A stretch of 30,389 bases of DNA from Candidatus Acetothermia bacterium (GCA_028275205.1 JAPWVB010000004.1:1-30389); one strand, 5' to 3'; positions 15,303 through 22,441 are shown, counted from the first letter of the stretch. Translations and numbers: made by a program. Notes: generated by a model from the letters alone, not told the origin.

Positions 15303-15345
15303 GTGATACGCGTCACTGACAGAGAGAGCCCTTCTCTCGTACAAT
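15303..15345 (+). promoter_or_regulatory. Promoter with CRP/FNR-type palindrome (site 3)
   Basis: GTGATACGCGTCAC (15303-15316) sits in a longer imperfect palindrome, 15299-15320. It abuts -35 CTGACA (15316-15321); TACAAT (15340-15345) follows after 18 bp. A small GAGAG...CTCTC inverted repeat lies in the spacer. The predicted start is near 15352. Confidence 0.65.
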
Positions 15346-15351
15346 AGGGCC

Positions 15352-15517
15352 ATGAGCGATCCATGCTCGCCGATTGACTCCACTAATGGCAAGAAGGACG
15401 CAAGGCGCCATTTACACGATCGAGATCTCTTGCTCGCCCTAGGGAGGTTGGCAGGAGCGACGCACAACAGTAAACGCTTTGAAGGGTCAAGGGGGCCTGG
15501 GACTCCCTTGACCCTTC
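15352..15517 (+). ncRNA. Candidate small RNA between a CRP-type promoter and a terminator hairpin
   Basis: A promoter predicts transcription from about 15352, and a perfect 13-bp hairpin at 15481-15517 could end it after about 165 nt. An ATG at exactly 15352 opens a 73-codon frame, but it runs through the hairpin and resembles no protein family, so I prefer an RNA gene. A leaderless small protein remains possible. Confidence 0.4.
15481..15517. terminator. Perfect 13-bp hairpin
   Basis: GAAGGGTCAAGGG (15481-15493) and CCCTTGACCCTTC (15505-15517) are fully complementary with an 11-base loop. There is no U-tract after it, so termination efficiency is uncertain. Confidence 0.6.
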
Positions 15518-15555
15518 TCAGTGACCGCCGTGACCTTCCCAGCGGACACCCGCCC

Positions 15556-15585
15556 TTGCAGCTCCTCTCATAGAAATCCTACAAT
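15556..15585 (+). promoter_or_regulatory. Promoter of first cohesin-PKD operon
   Basis: TTGCAG (15556-15561), 18 bp, TACAAT (15580-15585). The predicted start is about 7 bp before the ATG at 15599, leaving no room for a ribosome binding site. Confidence 0.55.
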
Positions 15586-15598
15586 AGCGTGACAGGCT

Positions 15599-16888
15599 AT
15601 GAGAACCAAAATACAGTTCGCCGTTGTCGCGCTCGCTCTGAGCTTCGCCCTGGCGCTCCCGTCGAATAACTCTCTCAACGCTCAGCAAGCCCTTGCCGAA
15701 GTCAGCGTCGAGAACAAGACCATCGCCCCCAACTCTACAAGCTCCGTCAATATCTCGCTCAGCAACGGCCCCGACGCCGGCGTCGCCGCCATCCGTGGGT
15801 CGCTGCGCTTCGACCCCAAAGTGCTGAAAGCTACCAAAGTCGAGGGCCAGCAAGATTATGAAGTCTTCGCGTCCAAGCTCGACAACAACGCCGGCGAGGT
15901 TGGGTTCGTCGTGGTGAAGCTGCGCGCCCCCTACGCCAAGGCCGGCCCATTGATCAAGATCGAATTTCAAGCGATCGGCAAATCCGGAGATAAGTCCGAC
16001 CTGAAACTCTTCTTGAGCGAGTTTCGCGACCCTGACGACCGCGATATCCCCAATAAGATCATCAACGGGCTGATTACGCTGGGAGCCGTGCAAAACCAAC
16101 CCCCAACCGCCAACTTCAGCTTCACCCCCGCTGAACCCAAAGTTGACGAAGAGATCTCGTTCAAGGATGAGTCTACTGACCCCGACGGCGCAACAGATAT
16201 CATCAGTTGGGAGTGGGACTTTGGCGACGGTACCAAGAGCACCGAGCAGAACCCTAGAAAAAGATACGCGCAAAAGAAAATCTATGACGTCAAGCTCACG
16301 GTCAAGGACAAGGCCGGGCTTTCGAATTCTGTGACCAAGAAAGTCCCTGTGGGGATTACGCCACCCAAAGCAGATTTCACCTTTGCTCCAGCTGCTCCTG
16401 AGGTTGGCGATGAAGTCCAGTTTACGGATAAATCTACTGATGACGGCCAGATCGTCAGCTGGCGCTGGGACTTCGGCGATGGCACCACGAGCACGGAGCA
16501 GAATCCGAAGAAGAAATACACTCAGCCGGGGACGTTCAAGGTGAAGCTGACCGTGCGGGACAACGACGGCGCCGAGAGCACCGTCGAGAAGACTATTACA
16601 GTGAAGCCCTCGAGCCGGCCCGTCGTGGGGGTCTTCCCCAATCCCGCCAGAGAGAGCGCGACGTTCACGTTCACCCTGCCTGCGGGGGCCACGAGCGGGA
16701 CCCTCTTCGTCTTCAGTATTTCAGGGAAGCTCGTGCTCAAGCAGGAGAAGCTCACAGGGACGCAGTTCGTGTGGGATATCAAGAAAGCCGACGTGCCCAG
16801 CGGCCCGTACTATTATCTGCTCATCGCGTTCAAGGAGAACGCTGTGGTAGGCCGCTCGCGCGTGGAGAAGCTCGTCATTCAGCGTTAG
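15599..16888 (+). CDS. Secreted cohesin - PKD - PKD protein with C-terminal sorting-like domain
   Basis: This is a 429-residue protein. A signal peptide covers about residues 1-29. A cohesin-like beta-sandwich covers about 33-162, recognised by AEVSVENKTIAPN, IRGSLRFDPKVLKATKVEG and IKIEFQAIGKSGDKSDLKL, ending IINGLITLG. Two PKD domains follow at about 165-250 and 252-336, each with the WDFGDGT signature. The last 90 residues have FPNPARESATFTFTLPAG, LFVFSISGKLVL and SGPYYYLL and end VEKLVIQR, close to FlgD-type Ig or type IX sorting domains. Cohesins bind dockerins in scaffolds, and the protein at 8106 carries a dockerin-like module, so a scaffold role is an inference. The downstream barrel gene starts 10 bp after the stop, so they form an operon. 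Confidence 0.9.
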   Translation: MRTKIQFAVVALALSFALALPSNNSLNAQQALAEVSVENKTIAPNSTSSVNISLSNGPDAGVAAIRGSLRFDPKVLKATKVEGQQDYEVFASKLDNNAGEVGFVVVKLRAPYAKAGPLIKIEFQAIGKSGDKSDLKLFLSEFRDPDDRDIPNKIINGLITLGAVQNQPPTANFSFTPAEPKVDEEISFKDESTDPDGATDIISWEWDFGDGTKSTEQNPRKRYAQKKIYDVKLTVKDKAGLSNSVTKKVPVGITPPKADFTFAPAAPEVGDEVQFTDKSTDDGQIVSWRWDFGDGTTSTEQNPKKKYTQPGTFKVKLTVRDNDGAESTVEKTITVKPSSRPVVGVFPNPARESATFTFTLPAGATSGTLFVFSISGKLVLKQEKLTGTQFVWDIKKADVPSGPYYYLLIAFKENAVVGRSRVEKLVIQR

Positions 16889-16898
16889 GAGGAAGCCG

Positions 16899-17846
16899 AT
16901 GCGCCGCGCGTTCTTCATAGTAGCGATAGCGATCACAGCTCTGGGAGTGATGGGGCAATCTCGCCCGCTCGTCACGGTCTTCGATATCGGCGCGGGAGTG
17001 CGCCCGGTGAGCCTGGGCGAAGCGTTTACCGGGCTTGCCGACGACGAGTACGCGCTCTTCTATAACCCCGCGGGCTTGGCGACGCTCACCGGAGGGCGCG
17101 CAAGTATTCTCTATCAGTCACACTTTGGCGCGTCTACGTATCTCAGCGCGTTCGGGAGCTTTGGGAGTATTGGGGGCGGGCTGATCTTCTTCGATTTCGG
17201 ACAGGTCCCTTGTCTTACCGCGCAGAACCAGCCGTGCAAGGACGCCCAGGGCAAGACGATCGAGTCGTTCGGGTATTCGAGCTTCGCTTTGACAGCAGGC
17301 TGGGGCGCGATGATGCGCTCGCTCCCCTTTGTGGGCACGCTCGTCCCTGAAGGGCTGGCGCTGGGGCTGCGAATAAGATTCGTCTCGATCACGAGCTTTG
17401 ATCCTGTGAAATTTCAGTCTTTGGGCATCAGCGGGTTTGCGCTCGACCCGTCGTTCCTGTGGGAGTTAGGAGCTGTAGGGCCGCTGAGCCGCGTGCGTGT
17501 GGGGCTCGTCTTAGAGAATCTACTGGGCTTAGCGTTCGGCGCCGCTGCTGAAGAGAATCTCCCCATCGGGCTGCGCCTTGGGGTCTCGGTGCTCGCTTTG
17601 AGCTTAGTCACCGTCAGCGCGGACTTTTCGCTCAACGACGGGTTTCACCTAGGGGCGGAGTATACTTTGACAAAATTGGGCCCGCTCGACAAGCTCAGCC
17701 TTCGCGCGGGCCTGCTCACCAGAACGGGCTTGGGGCTGAGCGTGGGGCTAGGGGTCAGCTTCAGCACGCTGCAGATAGATTACGCATTTCTCTTCCATCC
17801 AGACTTTGAGGGCTCGCACTGGCTCTCTGCGTCATTTCGCTTTTAG
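16899..17846 (+). CDS. PorV/PorQ-like outer-membrane beta-barrel protein (copy 1)
   Basis: This 315-residue protein has a signal peptide (MRRAFFIVAIAITALG). The PorV/PorQ (UPF0164) signature follows directly: GAGVRPVSLGEAFTGLADDEYALFYNPAGLATL. The rest alternates short amphipathic strands such as LALGLRIRFVSIT and FHLGAEYTL, with a C-terminal aromatic (SFRF) as expected for outer-membrane barrels. In type IX secretion PorV receives proteins carrying a C-terminal sorting domain, but the family is broader than that system, and no other type IX gene lies in this window. RBS GGAGGAAG overlaps the previous stop codon. Pairing with a sorting-domain protein, seen twice here, supports a functional link. 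Confidence 0.85.
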   Translation: MRRAFFIVAIAITALGVMGQSRPLVTVFDIGAGVRPVSLGEAFTGLADDEYALFYNPAGLATLTGGRASILYQSHFGASTYLSAFGSFGSIGGGLIFFDFGQVPCLTAQNQPCKDAQGKTIESFGYSSFALTAGWGAMMRSLPFVGTLVPEGLALGLRIRFVSITSFDPVKFQSLGISGFALDPSFLWELGAVGPLSRVRVGLVLENLLGLAFGAAAEENLPIGLRLGVSVLALSLVTVSADFSLNDGFHLGAEYTLTKLGPLDKLSLRAGLLTRTGLGLSVGLGVSFSTLQIDYAFLFHPDFEGSHWLSASFRF

Positions 17847-17855
17847 GGCGCGGAC

Positions 17856-17897
17856 GTGATCTCCGTCACTTCCCATTCTCTCAAAGTGCGGTACAAT
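17856..17897 (+). promoter_or_regulatory. Promoter with CRP/FNR-type palindrome (site 4)
   Basis: GTGATCTCCGTCAC (17856-17869) lies 22 bp before TACAAT (17892-17897), the same offset as site 1. The -35 position (CTTCCC, 17869-17874) is poor, consistent with dependence on an activator. The predicted start is near 17904. Confidence 0.6.
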
Positions 17898-17945
17898 AGA
17901 TGTGCTCTTATTCGGGCTGAGTGTGCCCGCTGATGAGGAGGTCTC

Positions 17946-19028
17946 ATGAAGCGCACAGAGTTGCAGGCGCGTCGTGCCTGGCCTGCCGTGCGATGGGCGA
18001 TCTTCGTCGTGTTGGTGGGGATTTTTGCGAGCGCGTCGGCACAAGAGACCGCCGTGCTCACTGTGGAGAGCGTGACCGTCCCCCCGGCGGCGAAGACGAC
18101 CATCTCCGTCACGGTCGAGAACGTTCCCGCGCCGGGCATCGCGAGCATCCAAGGGCAGTTCTCTTACGATCCCAAAGTGCTCACCGTAACGGACGTCACA
18201 TTCCCGCAGATCACCGGAGGGTCGAGCGTCACGGTCTTCAACAATCTCAAAGATCAAGGGATCGTGCGGTTCGCCGCGACGCTTGCCGGGGCGGATATCG
18301 TGGGGATCACCGAAGGGACGATCTTAGAGTTCTCTGTCGAGGCCGTGGGCAAGAACGGCGACAAGAGCAATCTGACATTGACTGTTCAAATTCTCAGCGA
18401 TGTCGAGTACAACGCCGTGCCCTATCAGATCGTCAATGGGGTCTTCGAGATCAAAGAAGTCGCCAACCAGCCGCCGGTGGCAGACTTTGAGTTTTCCCCA
18501 ACCCAGCCGGCCGCCGGACAGACCGTCAAGTTCACAGACAAATCCAAAGACCCCGACGGCCAAGTCAAGTCTTGGCAGTGGGACTTCGGCGACGGCACGA
18601 CCAGCACCGAGCAGAATCCGTCGCACATCTACCGCACGGCGGGGACGTTTACCGTCAAACTGATCGTGACCGACGACAAGGGCGCGCAGAGCCAGCCCAC
18701 CGAGAAGAAGATCACGGTGGGCCCGCCGGCGCAGATCGCCGTGACGATCACGAACTTCCCCAACCCCGCTAAAGTTCGAACGAAGTTCGTCTACAGCTGG
18801 ACGCTGCCGGCGCCCGCGCGCCAAGCGACCTTGAGAATCTTCAACATCAAGGGCGAACTTGTCTTCTCCAGAGATCTAGATGTCGCTAAGACCGAGTTCG
18901 TCTACGATCTTTCTGACAGTGCCGGTCGGCCTTTGCCCAACGGGCCGTACTTCTATCTGCTCTCGGTGACGGCGCAAGACAACAGTATCACTCGCTCGGC
19001 GATCGGCGTCTTGGCCGTCCAGCGATAA
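17946..19028 (+). CDS. Secreted cohesin - PKD protein with C-terminal sorting-like domain
   Basis: This 360-residue paralogue of the gene at 15599 has one PKD domain fewer. A signal peptide spans about 1-33, ending SASAQ. The cohesin-like domain (about 35-168) contains TVESVTVPPAA, IQGQFSYDPKVLTVTDVTF and FSVEAVGKNGDKSNLTL and ends IVNGVFEI. One PKD domain (about 173-258) carries WQWDFGDGT. The C-terminal domain begins FPNPAKVRTKFVYSWTLPA, continues LRIFNIKGELVF and NGPYFYLLSV, and ends GVLAVQR; the usual Lys/Arg of the terminal strand is replaced. RBS GAGGAGG precedes the ATG. The second barrel gene starts 10 bp after its stop. Confidence 0.9.
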   Translation: MKRTELQARRAWPAVRWAIFVVLVGIFASASAQETAVLTVESVTVPPAAKTTISVTVENVPAPGIASIQGQFSYDPKVLTVTDVTFPQITGGSSVTVFNNLKDQGIVRFAATLAGADIVGITEGTILEFSVEAVGKNGDKSNLTLTVQILSDVEYNAVPYQIVNGVFEIKEVANQPPVADFEFSPTQPAAGQTVKFTDKSKDPDGQVKSWQWDFGDGTTSTEQNPSHIYRTAGTFTVKLIVTDDKGAQSQPTEKKITVGPPAQIAVTITNFPNPAKVRTKFVYSWTLPAPARQATLRIFNIKGELVFSRDLDVAKTEFVYDLSDSAGRPLPNGPYFYLLSVTAQDNSITRSAIGVLAVQR

Positions 19029-19038
19029 GGGGGCTGCG

Positions 19039-20277
19039 ATGAGACAGTTTCAAGGTCGAAGTGTACAGTGCACAGTGTGGGTGCCGGCTGCTGAAGCATC
19101 CGGCTCTTCAGCACGCTTCCCTCTGCTGAGCCGACGGCTTCAGGCGTCGGTGGTCGTTCTCTTGATTTTGATGATCGGCGTTGGGGCAGCGTCAGCCCAG
19201 ACGCTGCTGTCGCTCTATGAATTGGAGCGTGGCGCGCGCCCTGCAGCGTTGGGCGGGGCGTTCAGCGGGCTCGCCGATGACGCCTACGCCGTCGTCTACA
19301 ACCCCGCAGCGTTGGCGTTCTTAGAGCGCGCGAGCGCGCATGGGCTGGTCGAATCGCGCTTTGGGCGGGCCGTCTACGGCTCAGTGCTCGCCGGGGGACG
19401 CCATCTCGGTGTCGGCTTAGTCTTCTTGAGCGTCTCGAACATCCCTTGGCTCGATGAGAACGGCAAACCCGTGCAGTCGGGGAGCTTCGATTTCACCCAG
19501 GTCGGCTTTACGGTTGCTGGTGGAATTTCTCTCGCAGATCTGCCGTTAGGAGCAGGCTTGGGCGCGCTGCAGAATTTATCCGTTGGGCTTCGCGCGAAGA
19601 TCCTGACCGTCAGCACACTGCCTGAGGGCAGCGGCGCGGGGTTTGCGCTCGATCCGGCGCTCTTCTATAAGCTCGATAATATTGGGGGCTTAAGCGACTT
19701 GCGCGTCGGCATCGTTCTAGAGAATCTCTTGGGCGTAGGGGTCAATTACGGCAGCGGGCATAGCGAAGCTTTTCCCATTGGGCTGCGGTTCGGGGCTTCG
19801 CTCAGCCCAGCCCCAGGCGCGATAGTCGCTGCCGATATCGAAGCCAACGGCACGGTGCACCTTGGGGGCGAATATAAGCTCTCGAACGCGCAATTTGCGC
19901 GATTTGGATTACTCTCTCTTGCCTTGCGCGGCGGGGTGCTCATCAGTCCGTCATTGGTGCAAGTGGGTGTGGGGTTTGGGGCGCGGCTGCGCGGCGGCCT
20001 GCAGCTCGATTACACCGCGCTGACGCACTCGGAGCTGCCGCTGACCCATCGCCTCGAGGTTGCTTATCGTTTTGGGTTCCAGAGTTTTCTCTGTCCGCTG
20101 CTGGGGAGGCCCTGTCCGGCCCCTGAAGAAGAAGAAGTGATCCTCCCCCCGACGGAGGAGCCGCAGCCGCCGGAGGAAGAGCTCCCGCCGCCGCCTGATG
20201 ATCCTCCCAGCGATCCTCCAGAGTGCCCCGGCGATGACCCGAACGTAGACTGCGACAACGATCCGTTCTGGCCGTAG
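19039..20277 (+). CDS. PorV/PorQ-like outer-membrane beta-barrel protein (copy 2) with Pro/Glu-rich tail
   Basis: This 412-residue protein has the same signature as copy 1: ERGARPAALGGAFSGLADD, then AYAVVYNPAALAFLERA. Barrel strands continue to about residue 350 (LEVAYRFGFQ). It is longer at both ends. The N-terminus has about 35 residues before the hydrophobic signal core, encoded largely by an inverted-repeat sequence (19083-19150). The C-terminus carries about 60 residues rich in Pro, Glu and Asp with four cysteines, probably extending from the barrel. The ATG with RBS GGGGG at 19028-19032 supports the long N-terminus; an internal GTG start would leave a signal peptide with no basic residues. 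It is cotranscribed with the cohesin-PKD gene before it. Confidence 0.83.
   Translation: MRQFQGRSVQCTVWVPAAEASGSSARFPLLSRRLQASVVVLLILMIGVGAASAQTLLSLYELERGARPAALGGAFSGLADDAYAVVYNPAALAFLERASAHGLVESRFGRAVYGSVLAGGRHLGVGLVFLSVSNIPWLDENGKPVQSGSFDFTQVGFTVAGGISLADLPLGAGLGALQNLSVGLRAKILTVSTLPEGSGAGFALDPALFYKLDNIGGLSDLRVGIVLENLLGVGVNYGSGHSEAFPIGLRFGASLSPAPGAIVAADIEANGTVHLGGEYKLSNAQFARFGLLSLALRGGVLISPSLVQVGVGFGARLRGGLQLDYTALTHSELPLTHRLEVAYRFGFQSFLCPLLGRPCPAPEEEEVILPPTEEPQPPEEELPPPPDDPPSDPPECPGDDPNVDCDNDPFWP
19083..19150. repeat. REP-like pair of inverted hairpins inside a coding region
   Basis: GCCGG...CCGGC (19083-19104) and CCGACG...CGTCGG (19131-19150) are small hairpins with complementary CTGAAGC/GCTTCAG loops. 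The two units are imperfect inverted copies of each other. They encode residues of about 15-38 of the barrel protein, ahead of its signal core. Confidence 0.5.
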
Positions 20278-20280
20278 GGC

Positions 20281-20309
20281 TTGCGCGGCTCAGCGGGACG
20301 GAGTAGCAT
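20281..20309 (+). promoter_or_regulatory. Promoter of second Uma2 gene
   Basis: TTGCGC (20281-20286), 17 bp, TAGCAT (20304-20309). It has the same -10 box, spacing and distance to the start codon as the promoter of the first Uma2 gene. Confidence 0.5.
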
Positions 20310-20326
20310 AGTCCAGGGGATCGCTC

Positions 20327-20890
20327 ATGGCGACCAAGGCCCAGATTAAGTTTACGTACGAAGACTACAAGAGCCTGCCCTACGTGGAGCGCCAGCGCTA
20401 CGAGCTCTTAGACGGAGAGCTGATCCCGATGACACCATCGCCAGGATTTGCTCATCAATCGGTCTCGTTAGAGTTAGCAAGTCGGCTTCACATCTTTGTG
20501 CGGGAGCGGGGATTAGGGACTGTCCTTGAAGCCCCCTTCGACGTCGTCCTGGGAGAGAAGGGCGAGGAGCAAGTCGTCCAACCCGATATTCTCTTTGTGT
20601 CTCAAGCGCGACGGCATATCATTCACGAAGAGGAGATTCGCGGCGCTCCCGATCTTGCCGTCGAAATACTCTCTCCGGCGACAGCAGAGAAAGATAGAAT
20701 CTTCAAGCGCCGTCTTTATGCTAAATACGGGGTGCAAGAGTATTGGATCGTGGACCCCAAGGAGAAGACCATCGAAGTGCTCACGCTGGGCAAGCAGGGA
20801 TATGAGCGAGCTGGACTCTACAGAAGAGACGAGACGCTCACCTCGAAGCTGCTGCCAGGGCTGCAGATTTCTCTCACCGAAGTCTTCTGA
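20327..20890 (+). CDS. Uma2 family endonuclease-like protein (copy 2)
   Basis: This 187-residue protein is a close paralogue of the gene at 4810. Their first 28 or so residues and upstream bases are almost identical, and the rest is clearly homologous: VQPDILFVS, GAPDLAVEILS, KRRLYAKYGVQEYWIVDP. The middle has diverged, for example SVSLELASRLHIFVRERG. The PD-(D/E)xK-like residues are kept. Its last 17 bases overlap the 3' end of murJ on the opposite strand, and no repeat follows it, unlike the first copy. The family's cellular role is not established. Confidence 0.88.
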   Translation: MATKAQIKFTYEDYKSLPYVERQRYELLDGELIPMTPSPGFAHQSVSLELASRLHIFVRERGLGTVLEAPFDVVLGEKGEEQVVQPDILFVSQARRHIIHEEEIRGAPDLAVEILSPATAEKDRIFKRRLYAKYGVQEYWIVDPKEKTIEVLTLGKQGYERAGLYRRDETLTSKLLPGLQISLTEVF

Positions 20891-22439
20891 ACGCTTGAGC
20901 GGGCAAGTACTCCCACAGCCACGCCAGCCCAAGATACATCCCCGCTCCACAGGCAACACAAAGCCCAACGGCGAAAAACTCCCCCAACGAGCTTGTCCAC
21001 AGAGCGAGAAAGTGCACTATAATTCCCATCAGAGCTGACGCGCCAAGCATCTTGGCCAGATCGAAGCCCAAACGAGTCAGTCCCACGTCTTGCGTATCGA
21101 GGCGCTTCTGCAAGAGCACAAAGAGCATCAGCGCGTTGGCGATGCCCGCGAGGGAAGTCGCCAACGCCAGCCCGCCCACCCTTAACGGTCCAACAAGGGT
21201 GTAGTCGAGAATGACGTTGAGTGCGACAGTGATAGCGCCGACGACAAGCGGCGTGCGCGTGTCTTGCAGGGCGTAGAACGCCCGCGTCAACAGATACGCT
21301 AACCCGTAGCCGATCAGCCCTGGCAGATAGTTTATGAGTGCATACGTTGTCACGATTGTGTCTTCGCGGGTGAAGCTGCCGTGCTCGAAGAGCAGTTGGA
21401 TGATGGGCTGGGCCAGCGCGAAGAGCCCCGCCGTCGCCGGCAGAAGTATAAAGAGCGAAAACTTCGCGCCCTCGCGAAGCGCCTGAGCGAACGACTCTGT
21501 GTCTTTTGCGGCAGCGTGCGTGGACAGCGTGGGCAAGAGAACACTGCCCACGGAGACGACAAACACCCCTAAGGGGAGCTGAAAGAGCCTGATCGCGTAC
21601 TGCAACGCCGAGATGCTCCCTTCAGCCAAGTGCGAGGCTAATTTATTGTCTACGATGCTGTTGATCTGAAAGATCGCAAGTCCTACGACCGACGGGAGCA
21701 TGAGCGTGAAGAGCTTTTGGAGGTCTCTGTCGCGTAGATCAAGCTGCGGGCGATAGCGCCAGCGATCTTTGAGATATGGGATTTGAAAGAGCAGTTGCCC
21801 CAGCCCGCCGAGCAGCACTCCCACAGCGAGGGCATAGATCGGCTCGGCGAAGAAGCTCAGCAGCCCGAACGCCGAGAGGATGACCCCGACGTTGAAGAGC
21901 ACTGGAGCGAACGCCGGGGCAAAGAATCTCTCGTAGCTGTTGAGCACGCCCATCACAATCGCAGCAAGTCCCACTAGCGCAATGAACGGGAACGTGATCT
22001 GCGTCAGTCGAACGGTAAGGTCAAGCTGCTCACGAGAAAATCCGTCGGCGAAGAAGGGCACGTAAAACGGGGCAAGAAATATCCCCAAGACGGTGAGCAC
22101 AGCAAAGAAGACGAGCGCTGCTGTGAAGACGGTGTTGGCGAAGCGTTCGGCTTGTTTTGAGCCGTCTTTGGTGAGGCGCGCGGTGAAGATGGGGATGAAC
22201 GCGCTGGAGAGCGCGCCCTCAGCGAGGAGCCTTCGCAGCAGATGAGGGATCATGAACGCGATCAGATATGCATCGTAGGCGCGACTGGCCCCGAAGAGAT
22301 GGGCGATGACCACGTCGCGCACGAGCCCCAAGATTCTGCTGAGCACCGTCGAACTCGAAATGACCAAGACGCTCTTGAGAAACGTAGGGGCACGGCATGC
22401 CGTGCCCATATTCTGCTGTGGAGTCAGCTCAATGTTCAT
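20874..22439 (-). CDS. murJ: Lipid II flippase MurJ
   Basis: MurJ moves lipid II across the cytoplasmic membrane for peptidoglycan synthesis. The protein is 521 residues with about 14 hydrophobic segments. It has the family N-terminal core VISSSTVLSRILGLVRDVVIAHLFG and the characteristic RLLAEGALSSAFIPIF, plus FQINSIVDNKLAS and RAFYALQDTRTPL. The first 18 or so residues (MNIELTPQQNMGTACRAPT) are not family-like and are partly encoded by a 20-bp palindrome, so ATG 22409 is a possible alternative start. The gene begins 2 bp after the glycosidase stop, so it is cotranscribed with that gene and rplI. Its last codons overlap the convergent Uma2 gene. Confidence 0.95.
   Translation of the reverse strand: MNIELTPQQNMGTACRAPTFLKSVLVISSSTVLSRILGLVRDVVIAHLFGASRAYDAYLIAFMIPHLLRRLLAEGALSSAFIPIFTARLTKDGSKQAERFANTVFTAALVFFAVLTVLGIFLAPFYVPFFADGFSREQLDLTVRLTQITFPFIALVGLAAIVMGVLNSYERFFAPAFAPVLFNVGVILSAFGLLSFFAEPIYALAVGVLLGGLGQLLFQIPYLKDRWRYRPQLDLRDRDLQKLFTLMLPSVVGLAIFQINSIVDNKLASHLAEGSISALQYAIRLFQLPLGVFVVSVGSVLLPTLSTHAAAKDTESFAQALREGAKFSLFILLPATAGLFALAQPIIQLLFEHGSFTREDTIVTTYALINYLPGLIGYGLAYLLTRAFYALQDTRTPLVVGAITVALNVILDYTLVGPLRVGGLALATSLAGIANALMLFVLLQKRLDTQDVGLTRLGFDLAKMLGASALMGIIVHFLALWTSSLGEFFAVGLCVACGAGMYLGLAWLWEYLPAQAFRRLR
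22388..22407. repeat. Perfect 20-bp palindrome in the murJ 5' end
   Basis: GGGCACGGCATGCCGTGCCC is fully self-complementary and is preceded by GTAG. It resembles short dispersed palindromic repeats of other genomes. It lies inside the translated but non-conserved N-terminus of MurJ. Confidence 0.65.
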
Positions 22440-22441
22440 AG

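Noticed and set aside
15520..15536. GTGACCGCCGTGAC as a fifth CRP-type site before the cohesin gene
   Set aside because: It is a direct repeat of GTGAC, not an inverted one, and its distance to the -10 box differs from the other four.
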